Shown: in pieces, positions 22,124-32,705 of the stretch
Numbering within the stretch: the first letter of the stretch is position 1
Layout of the letters: every line of letters begins with the position of its first letter
Assembly: GCF_000143415.4 (NCBI RefSeq)
Contig: NW_003314310.1
Coordinates: forward strand, 622,611 to 686,610
DNA from: Selaginella moellendorffii
Lineage: Eukaryota; Streptophyta; Lycopodiopsida; Selaginellales; Selaginellaceae
DNA length: 64,000 bases
Direction of reading: 5' to 3'
Notes under the pieces: model-generated
What the model was told of the DNA's origin: nothing
The model's database searches: none
The model's input: only the letters and a program-made list of their open reading frames with translations
Position numbers and translations under genes: made by a program

Positions 22124-22636
22124 ATGGCCCTGCCACTGCTGCTGATTTGCAACCCAAATCAAAGGCACTGTGTCAACACCACTGGAACAAGCCATGCCAT
22201 AGTACTATTTGTGTTAAGATTTAATTGATTTGTCCATGCTTTCTTTTACTGTCTTCCATTTTACTTTCTTTTCTTTTTCTTGAATGCTTCAACTCTTGGT
22301 GTCTTTTTTTGCTGTTGTCATTTTTTTCCTGATTTTGTTTTTGTGATACTTTGTCGTGTCTTTGCTCCTAAAGAACCTTGGTTTTTCTTTCTGCAGGAGA
22401 AATATTGGCAAGGAGACCATGATGCTCAAATCTCAAAGCATGGTCTCTTTTGTCACAGCTAAAATGGTCGAATATCAGTAATTTTATTCTTCTCTTTTAT
22501 CCTTTGAGAAAGACTGAGTGTTTTTTTTTTGTCCTCTAGATTGGAGCTTGCTCGATGCATTGCAGATCCTTCGTGTGCCACCAACGTTGCATGCTTACAA
22601 ACTTGTAACAATTGGCCTGACGAGACTGAGTGCCAG
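22124..22636 (+). pseudogene. VDE: Violaxanthin de-epoxidase (VDE) 5' gene fragment
   Basis: The exon 22540-22636 is bounded by CTAG and GTAAGT and encodes [12 protein letters not shown] and [17 protein letters not shown], the Cys-rich N-terminal domain of VDE, which converts violaxanthin to zeaxanthin in the thylakoid lumen. Conserved cysteines are present. An ATG at 22124 (MALPLLLICN) could be a leader exon. The next exon (IKCGDLF...) and the lipocalin domain do not follow, so this is a fragment. It is either captured DNA near the Helitron or the remnant of a duplicated gene. Confidence 0.6.
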
Positions 22637-22689
22637 GTAAGTCTCGCAGTTATTTGGAATCTAGAGGGGATTTTAGGGCTTCTTTGTGT

Positions 22690-23299
22690 ATGGGCAGAGA
22701 ATGGAAGTGGGAGGAGGCCACTGTGGGAGCTGTTGCCGGGGTTGCCACCGTCGTGTTGATACCAGTTTCTTCAACGCTCGAGTCACCCAAGGATACTGTG
22801 GAAGCTGAAGACGCAGGAGCGCCGAAGTCTGTTCTCTTTGCTCAAAGAAGTCTGAGACACTTCAAGGTACCCAGGAGAGAGAGGAACCGGATCCGAGAGG
22901 AGGTGGAGAAAGAGGCCGTGGAGAGAGCCCGGAGGAGTGTACAATCAGTCCCTGCATGATCGACATGGAAAAACAAGACCAGGCTGTGGTTTCTTTTCTC
23001 TCCTTTGCAAGTAGCATTTCTTCGCATTGAACTCCAGCCGACGATGGTCGAAATCGTTTTGTTCATCAGTACAAGAGCACTGCCAATGCTTTGCTCACCA
23101 TTGCGCGAACAGAGGTCTAGAAATCGAAAGCTTTTTATGCAAGGTGACATTTTTGCCTTCCTTTTGGCAGGGTGTATTTCCCAGTCCCGCCACCCTCGGG
23201 CTCACAGCGCAAGCGGGCGAGCTGGATCGCGCGTCCAAGCAGAGAATGTGGGAGGACGTGGATTCCTCCTATAATAAGGAGGAGGGAGTGTTGATGTGA
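22690..23299 (+). other. Unrecognised open stretches
   Basis: Two plus-strand segments look protein-like: 22690-22959 (Arg/Glu-rich, ending RRSVQSVPA) and 23172-23299 after a good acceptor (TTTTGGCAG), ending KQRMWEDVDSSYNKEEG. They may be exons of one gene. No family recognised. Confidence 0.3.
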
Positions 23300-23840
23300 A
23301 TGCAAATGCTGGGTGTTGTTTCTTCTCTGAAGTCTTAGACTCGGCATCTGATTTATAACATACAATCAATTGTAAGAGTCTGTTAGGTGTGAAGCATTCA
23401 TTGTGGAAGAAAATATGCAACACAGCTAGAGCAATTGTTTATAATCATCTTACAGCTTTGATCTAGAAAGATATTGGGCAAGCTGCTTGGTATGGGCAAT
23501 GGTGAATGGCAAGGTGTTGGGAATGGTGAGGATTTGGGCTATGAGGATATTGTGAATTGTTTTGGATCAGGCTTAATATTTGCTATGCACAAATAGTGAA
23601 CATCACAAATGGTGCTAGAACAGTTGCATGGATTTCAATGTTGCCCTGGAAGCATCAATCTTTTATTGATAATTTGTGGATCAGAAAAAACTTTGTTAAC
23701 CAGGCAGTTTATGCTGGGCAAGTGCTAGTTATAAAATAAGAGTTGCGGCGGCGAGCGTGCCGCTGTCATGGATTGCCCCTTTAATAATATTTTCTTTTAA
23801 AATTAAATTATCATTTCTATATCATTGTTTGGATTCTTCT
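23300..23840. other. Intergenic, nothing recognised
   Basis: AT-rich DNA without convincing ORFs. About 23700-23790 contains a short stretch resembling DNA upstream of the TBL gene at 51.14 kb (CGCTG.CATGGATTGCCCC). Confidence 0.4.
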
Positions 23841-23849
23841 AGGGAAAGA

Positions 23850-25690
23850 ATGCGGCAAGCGAGTGCTCCCAGCTGCTATCGCCATCGGCGGCCCTCTATA
23901 CATCCCTCCTCCGCCGCTGTGGCATCTCACGCTCGCTCGCCGACGGCTGCCGCGTCCACGATCACATCCTCACCACAGGCCACTTCGTCCACCTCGGTAA
24001 TCTCCTCATTTAGATGTACAAGAAATGTGGTGGCACCAGCAGCCTCGCGGCCGCGCGCGCAGTCTTTGATCAGATGCCCAAGAAAGATGTGGTGCCTTGG
24101 AGCTGCATCATCGCGGCCTACGTGCAGTCGGGGCATTGCCGCGAGGCGATCAATCTCTTCCAGCGCATGGATGTGGAACCCAACGAAATGGTGATCGTGA
24201 GCACACTGGCTGCGTGCTCCGGTAATCTCGCGCTGGGCATGGCCATCCACGCGAGAATTTTCTTCCCGGATCTCCGCAAGAGCGTGTTCGTCGGCACAGC
24301 ACTCCTCAACATGTATGCCAAGTGTGGAGCGATCGAGCAGGCCAGGGCAGTATTTGATCAGTTAACGCACAAGGATGTAGTGTCGTGGACTGCGATGATC
24401 ACCGCATTTGCCCAGATGGGGGATTGCCGCTAGGCGCTCAAGACGCTCGAGGGGATGATCCAAGCTCGCGTCCAGCCAATCCGGTAACCTTCGTCGCGGT
24501 GATCACTGCGTGCTCCAGCATCTCGATCAGGGCAGGAAGATCCACGACGCCGTGATCGACCTGGGCCTCCACAGCGACATCACGATCCAGAATGCGCTGG
24601 TTTCGATGTACGCGAAGGGTGGCAGCGCGGAGGAAGCACTTTTGGTGTTCCAGAGGATGGAAGATCGCAACAGGGTCTCGTGGAACAGCATGATCGCAGC
24701 CTTTGCCACGAGCGCAAAGTCTTGCACGGCGATGTGCCTCTTCCACGGCATGAACTTGGAAGGGATCAAGCCCGACGACGTGAGCTTTCTGGGAGTTCTA
24801 AGTGCCTGCTCGAGCACTGGGTGCTTGCGATCGTGCAAGCGGATCCACTCGCAGCTGGAGCTCGCCGCGGTGCACTCTCCTCCGGATTTGAGCGTGGAGA
24901 ACTCGCTTGTCACTGCCTACGCCAGATCTAGAGGCCGCTGAGAGGATTTTTCAGAGAATCCCAGGCAAGAACGTCGTGTCCTGGACGGCCATGCTCACTG
25001 CTTACACCTTTCATGGCAATGGATCCAAAGCTCTCGAGCTCTACGACAAGTTGGTCGGGCAGTCGATCCAGCCGGACAGCGTGGTGCTGCTCAACGTAAT
25101 CCACGCCAGATCACTGGTCGGGGACATTGGCCTCACGAGAAAGCTCCACGCTCACCTTGCTTCCTCCAGCTTCATGCTCAAGATCCAGATCCAGAATGTG
25201 CTCATCAACATGTACGCACGGTGCGGCAGCCTGGAGGAGGCAAGGTGGGTGTTTGATAGGTTCGAGAGGAAGAACTTGGTGTCATGGAACGTGATGATGG
25301 GATCTTATGTGCAGCACAGATACAACGAGGAAGCGATTGCATTGTTCTCAGAGATGAAGGCTGAGAACTCGAGGACCATGGAGTCGGGCTCGAGTAGCTC
25401 GGTCTCTGTGAGCTCGGACTCTAGTTTGTACACAAAGAGTGTGAAGAGCTCGGACTCCAGTAACACCTTGGCCTCCACCATCTCGGACTCGATTCTAAAG
25501 CCTGATTGCATCATGGCCGTCGCCAGCCTGGGCAAGCTCGCCGAGGGGCAGCGCATCCACACCGAGCTATGCATTGCGAATTGGGAGATTCTCGCGGGAT
25601 CCACAACCAACATCACCCTGGGCAATGCACTGGTTTAGCATGTACGCGTGCTGCGGCAACATGGGAGATGCTGCCGCTGCGAAAGCTTGG
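23850..25690 (+). pseudogene. PLS-class PPR pseudogene, copy A
   Basis: Many PPR repeats are readable (YTSLLRRCG; ARAVFDQMPKKDVV; VFVGTALLNMYAKCG; DVVSWTAMITAFAQ; NVVSWTAMLTAYTFHG). The family edits or stabilises organellar RNA. Lesions: TAG near 24012 (CAG in copy B), TAG at 24431, an 8-bp deletion near 24924, other frame changes near 24.5 kb, and loss of the C-terminus after about 25.69 kb where repeat DNA starts. A Ser-rich insert (SGSSSSVSVSSDSS) is shared with copy B at 47.4 kb. High GC contrasts with the flanks. Confidence 0.85.
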
Positions 25691-27125
25691 CATATCTAAC
25701 TTGAACACTTTGGTGCAAGTGGCACCAAAAACGTGGTGAATGAGATGGGGACACTCAGTCTCAGTTGCTATGGACCCTTGGCCGGAAGGGGTAGCTTGGG
25801 TGCACTGCCAAGTGTGGAGGATGCCCCCGAGGTCATGGTGAATAACTTAAAGGTCTGGAAAACCTAATACCTATTGGTAAACCTGTTAATGTGCCAAGAT
25901 GAGATCACTCGGTGATCTTGTGGCTAAATAGGGACAAGGTCCTTATTTGGGTAAGGAATAAAGTTCTTAGTTCAAAGTGTTAATTTAAACAATTGATAAT
26001 GGTGTGGATTGGTCAAGGTGACCAAGTGGGAAGAACACGTAAGGGAAATGAGTTATGCCAATGCGATAGCATAGTAAGTTCGAGGAAAGTAGTCTTTATA
26101 AGGGATCCATGGGAGGGTCTCAAAGTTAGGCCGTGGATAGAGCCAATAGCAGAAAATGTTAAAAAGACGTACTAAAGGTGAACACCCTCTGAACTTGGCA
26201 AAGCAAAGTGTTTGCTATAGAACCAAAAAGATACCTAAAGAATGGAGGTAGCAATCTTATATTGCTAGGTGCAATAATCAAGGATAGGAGCAAAAGACTA
26301 AGTGGCTAAGGAAAGAGCCATGGGAATCATGGGGAAGAATCCAAATGGCAAAGTTAGGCCAAAAACACTAATGTGTTGAGTGCTAACGGATTGGGGGAAA
26401 AACAATGTGTTTCTAAGGATGGATTCTTAATTACTCCAATATGGCAAACTGAAAGCTCCAAGGGAGGGAGCAGTAAAGTAGCCAAATGATAAAGCCGTGG
26501 ACAGCTCTAGCACAAATTATGATAACTAGAACTTAGTGCCAAAGGTAGCACGAAATCGAAGAGAGGATGATGGTGCCCTCAAGTAGAGAACTTCCTAGGA
26601 TGGGAAAGTGGAGTTGCACAATATGTGCAATGCAAGGTGTCGGAGACACCCAGAAAATTGACTTCGAGAAGTCAGAATTAAAAGTTCCAAAGTGCAAGGG
26701 TTATATCGATGGAAATTGAAACTACTCAAAAAGGAGTAGTGGGATTGGGTTAAAAAAGGTGTCTTTAACAGGTTTAGCGAGAACTAAACCAATAAAAGGA
26801 AAGAACCACCACAAGTGGTTTAATGAGTCTCTAAGTTGGAGAGACTATGTGCCTTAGAGGGTGAACAAAGCATGGTGAGCCTTCGGTGTCAAACCATTGA
26901 CTAATATTGACGAGGTGTCAAGGAGGGAAAGGGTAATACATGTTGGTATTACTTTATGAAATAGTTTATCATTTGATGAGGATATCAAACTTCGTCTATG
27001 GGTGGTGGAGTTGTTAGACACAAGATCCCTAGGCCCCAAAGTGGAGCCGGAAGGGTGCCATGTGGTAGTGGCCAAAGCAAAAACCAAACGAGTGTAACAC
27101 GTTTGGACTAAAAGCTCTGACTTGA
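25691..27125. other. Non-coding repeat-like DNA left of TRIM
   Basis: Purine-rich sequence with stops in all frames and no recognised protein. It probably belongs to one large non-coding element with 27726-29165, into which the TRIM inserted. Ends not found. Confidence 0.35.
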
Positions 27126-27720
27126 TGTAAGCTCCTGAGTTTGGACTTCCCGGGAGGTCACCCAGCCCAGTACTATTCAAACCCAAGGACACTTAACTCC
27201 AACTATCCCAAGACCCTTAACCGTTTGGAAAAGGGGGTGCACTCTTATTCATGGGCCCTTTCCCTCTATATTTGAACCCCAACGGATCGTTTCTCGAGTC
27301 GTTCCCTTTGGTTGCTTACAATCCACCACGCTTCCCTGCAAGTTCATGCCCTCGTGAACGGAAGCTGAGAGCCGCAGCTCTCCCGAGAGCCTCGCTCTCT
27401 TGACACCCTACCCCTCGGGTCGAGCCCAACGCGAGCAAACTGGACCAGCCAGATGTCAATCAACATGTGGTGTGATTCCCTTAGCCAACCAACAGAGTCG
27501 GACCCGAGACCCCTCTGATACCAAATGTAAGCTCCTGAGTTTGGACTTCCCGGGAGGTCACCCAGCCCAGTACTATTCAAACCCAAGGACGCTTAACTCC
27601 AACTATCCCAAGACCCTTAACCGTTTGGAAAAGGGGGTGCACTCTTATTCATGGGCCCTTTCCCTCTATATTTGAACCCCAACGGATCGTTTCTCGAGTC
27701 GTTCCCTTTGGTTGCTTACA
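27126..27720 (-). mobile_element. TRIM retroelement, copy 1 (complete, young)
   Basis: 595 bp with two 195-bp LTRs (27126-27320 and 27526-27720) that begin TGTAAGC and end GCTTACA and differ at one position by eye. The flanking 5-bp target duplication CTTGA is at 27121-27125 and 27721-27725. The 205-bp interior codes for nothing. On the minus strand a primer-binding site TGGTATCAGAGG (27512-27523) matches the initiator-Met tRNA 3' end at 11 of 12 bases, fixing orientation. All hallmarks of a terminal-repeat retrotransposon in miniature are present. Confidence 0.93.
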
Positions 27721-27725
27721 CTTGA

Positions 27726-29165
27726 AAGGTCAAGAGCGAGAGTGGAAATCCTAACGAAGTGCTTAAGGAACAAGCACAGAGCAAGCAATAAGTGAGTCTC
27801 TAGAAAAGGGACACAAGAGGACCAACATATGACATGTGGAAGTGTCCGAGATGGAGTTCGAGATGGAGTCCGAGATGGATTTGAGATGGAGTCCGAGATG
27901 GAGTTTGAGATGGACTCGAGATGGACCCGAGATGGAGTTCGAGATGGAGTTCGAGATGGAGTCCGAGATGGACCTGAGATGGAGTCTGACATGGAGTCCG
28001 AGATGGACCCAAGATGGACCCGAGATGGAGTCCAAGATGGAGTCCGAGATGGAGTCCGAGATGGATCTGAGATAGACCCGAGGTGGAGTCCGAGATGGAG
28101 TCCGAGAAGGACCCGAGATGGAGTCCAAAGTCGAGATCGAGACCGGGACCGAGACCGAGACCAAGGCCGAGACCGAGACCAAGGCCGAGGCCGAGACCGA
28201 GCCCCTGCCCGAGTCCGAGTCCGAGTCCGAGTCTAAGACCGAGTCAGAGTCCGAATTTGAGTCTGAGTCTGAGTTCGAGTCTGAGAGGGTGAAAGCCCAA
28301 AGTGTTCGTCTCCCAGACCCTGGGGGGTTTGGTGAGCTCTAAAAGTATAGTAGGGGGAGGACTCCAGTGGAGCCAGTTTGGCCAGGAAAGGTCAATTTGG
28401 CCTAGGAAGGTTGTGCCCAGGTGCTAGGTGATGGGATAACCACTGGGAAGTCCAAGGCTAGAGTGAATACGAACTGACAAGCGGGGTAGCTTGGTGTAGT
28501 GTTCAAGAGCCGGATCTAGTTCCCCCAGGAGATCGACTGGCCGATGCTCCCAGTCCAAGTGTGGGTGGCACTATCTACTTGGATACCTGGCATGGCTGAA
28601 TGGAACCTCGCTCTAAGCCCATGGCTAGAGCACCTAAAGGCGGAAGGCGGGGAGAGTACCAATGAGGCCCATATAGGGCCACGGTGTTCCGAAATGTTGT
28701 CCCAAAGTCCCAGACTGTGGAAAGGAAGAGGAGTAACCCTCTAGTGTGGTGACCAAGGACACAGTCACATAGTGAGGAAGTCCTAGAGGATAGTGGGACT
28801 TAGTGGTCAGGCCCGTGGGCTTTGATCCAGTGGCAGTGTTAGCGAACACGGCCAAAGACAGAAAGGGACTTGGTGAGGACCAAAATGGAGATATTGGGGA
28901 AGGCTATTCCCCATGTCTGCAGGCATCCTAAAGATGCTAAGGAGTGGATTTGGGATGACCACTCATGGATGAATGGCCTAGTTTTGGAGAGACGGGATTG
29001 CAATGCAAGTGGTGTTAAACCACTGATGTGACCAAGGTGAATGAACGTGGCTTAACGTAACGGGCTCATATGTCAGTGGTACCTTGGGGTGTCGGTTATG
29101 GGATCAGACACGCAGAGCACTTGGACCAAGTGCAAAGGTTGAGTGGTATGGATGCCATTCTCGGG
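27726..29165. other. Non-coding repeat-like DNA right of TRIM, holding a minisatellite
   Basis: Continuation of the purine-rich non-coding tract. Apart from the minisatellite at 27840-28290, nothing is recognised. Confidence 0.35.
27840..28290. repeat. Minisatellite, 12-bp type units
   Basis: About 290 bp of GAGATGGAGTCC-type units with variants, then GACCGAGACCAAGGCC-type units to about 28205, then GAGTCCGAGTCC units to 28290. The periodicity keeps frames open on both strands, giving artificial Met-Glu-Ser or Ser-Ile-Ser repeats. Confidence 0.85.
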
Positions 29166-29269
29166 GCTAGCAAGCCTTAAGTCCTGAATGGGACTTATGG
29201 AGGTTGTGAATGAGACTCCTCCAAGTGGTCAAAGGTGTGGTTAAGTGACTAAAGTGGAATGGAAAAATT

Positions 29270-29650
29270 AGTCGCTTACAATTCCTAGCTTGATCTGCTC
29301 CGAGATATTTGGCTCCACACGAAGCAAGAGACTTCGGAAACGAATGCCAAATCATCACAATCATTAGCATATCTGAATGCATATTTGAAAACGTCTGGAA
29401 GAACACTCCAATCTCCACGAGTGGCTATGCTTAAACCATTGTATCACTACAATGCCGTCCCTTGGAGATACGTGGGAAACTCACGCAAATGTTGAGCATC
29501 ATCCCAAGAATGATATATGGCAACCATCATGAAGTGATCAAACCAATGGCACACATCATCCCCAGGATTTCCACGAAAAAACTCCGGCTGAACATGAGGA
29601 TTGGCACCAAGAGCTAGAGGAGCTATACCACATGCCATCATCAACTAAGT
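29270..29650 (-). pseudogene. Antisense gag fragment of LTR element family
   Basis: Minus-strand reading gives LALGANPHVQPEFFRGNPGDDVCHWFDHFM and continues leftward. It is the same gag as the plus-strand copy at 46.53-46.92 kb (PEFF..NP.DDVYHWFDYFM). It is an isolated fragment without LTRs beside it. Confidence 0.7.
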
Positions 29651-29789
29651 TTTGTTGTTCAATTGCAATTGCATAGCATCAAGCAATTGCACTAATTGCT
29701 GCTCCAGAGTTAGACTGCTATTCTTCCATGAAAATGAATGAAAAGGAAAAAGCAAAAGAAGGGAAATAAAAAAAAATTAATCAGAAAGG

Positions 29790-29926
29790 ACATTGTAGAT
29801 TCTAGAATCAAGAGTAAGTGTCAATATTTTAATTATTAAAACTGAAAGATTCCTTTTCTATTTTTTTGCATGTTGTATTATTCAAGTGTTTGATGGTTTA
29901 TGTTATAATGGTAAAACAATTGATTA
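29790..29926 (+). repeat. Crinkler 3'-flank repeat, copy 2 (left part)
   Basis: Matches 3021-3165. It is interrupted after ATTGATTA by an LTR element, and the repeat resumes at 31057. Confidence 0.7.
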
Positions 29927-31056
29927 TGTGAGGGTGTATGACTACGATGCCGTATATTAATATTAACGTAGTGGGATTTTGGTAGTAGTCAAATTGGTTT
30001 CAATCCGGACCACTTGCTCCTCTATATAAACTAAGGTTTTTGGGCTAATTGATATGCACATTTTCTATATTCCTTTTCTATATTCCATGCACTTATATTA
30101 GTAAAGGTGAGAAGCATTTTTAATTGTCCTTGAAGAGTGCTTGGATCTAGGATTTTAGTTTACATCTAGCTTTTGCATTGTCTAAATCTAACTTTTTCCA
30201 TTTCCTTTATTTTGTTATTTCTATTCAAGATTTTGGTTTAAATATAGCTTTTGCATGGTTTAGATCTCCCTTTCCTTCTAACTTTTTTTCATTTCATTTC
30301 TTTTGCTCTTTCCTTTTCATTCATCTTCATGGCAGACCAACAGTCTCCTTATAAACTTCTATATAGTCATAATCCAATATTATCAATAGAGTTGGGTTTA
30401 CCTTCGGGATTACCACGAGTTACTAATGCTAGTTTGTGGGATTAATATTTAATGAGCATTCTTCCACTTATCCAAGTAGAGCCTACTGAACACTTGGGCC
30501 ACATACAAATGGGATAACAATGGGGCTATAACTCCCATCATCATCCATTTGTAGAGTATAAAGTAGATGACTTGGTATTAGTTTGTTTTCCCCATCTTAC
30601 AATACATGGTTTATCTAAGGGGCTCCTTGTTAAGTGGAAATTACTATATTGGGTGTTGTGGCAAGTTGGACCACAAGTTTATAAGATTCGACATGATGTC
30701 TAGTAGCCTGATCCTCTAGAAATTGTGCACGTCCAATCGTTAAAATGTTTCATACAAATGGATTAAGACAACTAGTACCACCTATAAATCCATCGATGCC
30801 TCCTGATGTTCTTCTAGATCCCGACCCATCTATGAGGGAATCTTGATCGTCTTCCATTATTCCGAGAGGAGGGGATGATGCGAGGTTCATGTGTATGGCT
30901 ACAATGCCATATACTAACATTTGCGTAGTGGGATTTTAGTAGCTGTTGAATTGGTTTCAATTTGGACTATTTGTTCCTGTATATAAGTTAGGGTTTTTGG
31001 GCTAATTGATATGCACATTTTCTGTATTCCCTTTTTCCATATTCCATACACTTACA
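29927..31056 (+). mobile_element. LTR element with large internal deletion
   Basis: 5' LTR about 29927-30096 (starts TGTGAGGG) and 3' LTR 30879-31056 (starts TGCGAGG, ends CTTACA), with a purine-rich tract GAGAGGAGGGGATGA directly before the 3' LTR. The interior keeps the leader and a short end of pol: QSPYKLLYSHNP (30.34 kb) and WKLLYWVLWQVGPQVYKIRH (30.64 kb), as at integrase C-termini. Gag to integrase core is missing. A third LTR of this family is at 45976. No clear target duplication. Confidence 0.75.
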
Positions 31057-31780
31057 ATTAAAATTTTTACAATTTTAAGTATAAAATATTAATTATATTT
31101 TAAAATGTGTATCAAAAGTTTTAGGTAAAGCTTTAGTTGAAAGTATAGAATATCATTCCAACACTTATATGTAAAATAATAAATGTAACAGACTCACATT
31201 CTTAAAGAAAATTGGGTTTAAGAGTTAACTTTTGACATTGCTAATAATAAAAGCTATAAAAGAAAGGATATTGAGGATGATACTAATACAAATAACTGTT
31301 TTATAGATGAGTGATGAGTTATGTGTGGTGATGTAGTTGCCACTAAAGTATCATCAAGTTTATCATTACATCCAATTAGAGTTGTTATTAGTAATATAGT
31401 ATGGATTTAGTTTATGTTATATTGTATTTTAGCTGTAACACTACCAAAATAAAATTATTAAACAATAAAAAAAACTTTAGTGACTATCATAAATTACAAA
31501 TGCAAGAAGAAATTTAAGAAAACTTCAAGATAAGCCATATTCTCAACTACTGCTCATAAATTTCTCCTCCCTACACTTTATGTTCATCTTTGTTTTTGTC
31601 AGGCATACAAAAAAGTCAATTTTCATTAGAGTAAGACTCACTTATTATATTAATCATTTTCTTAATTTTTATTAATTATATTATCTAAAACACATATACA
31701 TAGCTAATTAATTAGGATTAATTAAAGAAATATCCAAGCTTGATTCCCATTATACAGCAAATAATTATTATAAAATAAGG
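31057..31780 (+). repeat. Crinkler 3'-flank repeat, copy 2 (right part)
   Basis: Resumes the sequence of 3175-3860, ending with AAGCTTGATTCCCATTATACAGC as copy 1 does. Confidence 0.7.
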
Positions 31781-31989
31781 CTTTGGCTTTTGGCTTTGGC
31801 TTGTGGCTCTGCTTTTGCTACCTACAACATCACACTCCTTGCTCGCCACCACAATACGCATTGGGACGGATCTTGGTGAAAGCTAGGAGACTCTAAGGTC
31901 AGGATCTTTGCGTGCGGTGGTGGTGGGCTGGCTGGCAATTAATCCTCTTGATGTGGTGGTGTGTGTCTTTGGTAGAGGACTGCACACCC

Positions 31990-32453
31990 ATTGTTGTGGT
32001 GCAACACATGTGCTTGTGACGGGTCCTGGCCAATGCTTCAGCAGAATTGGGAGACTTGGATGAGAGCCAAGAACAAGCTCCAAGTATGGTGTCTTGCTCC
32101 ACAATTCCACTGTGTAGCTATAGCCGCTTGCAGTTGCAGTGGCAATGCAGCTAAATCCAGACTTGGCAATCGATCCCCGGAAGAACAGCCTCGAATCAAG
32201 ACGAGCGTGAGAGAACCCCCCTGCCACACACACTCGCAGTGCCATTAGGGTTTATGGCACTGCCATGTGGCAGACAGGGAAAGCAAAAGTACGTTGTATG
32301 ACACCGGGACAAGTGTCATGCAAGGTTTTGCCGCGAGGCAATATTTCTAGCGAGCACACTCCATCAATTGATCAGCCACATAGCTCTCTGTGCCTATGAA
32401 ATTCTCTCCATGGGGATCCATCGCAGTAGCAGTGTCCTTCGCCGTGCTCGTCC
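31990..32453 (+). pseudogene. TBL 5' region fragment, copy 1 (promoter plus about 18 codons)
   Basis: Matches the shared upstream region of the TBL gene (51.17-51.55 kb), including the leader before ATG 32398 (ATGAAATTCTCTCCATGG). It is cut within the membrane anchor and fused directly to the Crinkler 3'-flank repeat. It also carries part of the divergent PPR gene's first-exon region on the minus strand. Confidence 0.7.
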
Positions 32454-32454
32454 A

Positions 32455-32705
32455 GTGAGATTTAAGGACTTTGTAGATTTTAGAGTCAAGAGTAAGTGCC
32501 AATATTTTAACTATTAAAACTGAAAGTTTCCTTTTCTTTTTTTTTGCATGTGGTATGTTTTATTATTCAGGTTTCTAATGGTTTATGTTATAATGGTAAC
32601 AAATAATAATAATTGATTAAAAAATTTACAATTTTATTTATAAAATATTATCTATATTGTAAAATGTGCATCAAAAGTTTTAGGCAAACTTTTGGTTGAA
32701 AGTAT
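32455..32705 (+). repeat. Crinkler 3'-flank repeat, copy 3
   Basis: Starts exactly as copy 1 (GTGAGATTTAAGGACTTTGTA), joined to a TBL fragment instead of a Crinkler gene. Similarity ends near 32705. Confidence 0.7.

Noticed and set aside
27763-28182. Minus-strand Ser-Ile-Ser repeat protein
   Set aside because: Product of minisatellite periodicity; frames on both strands are equally open.
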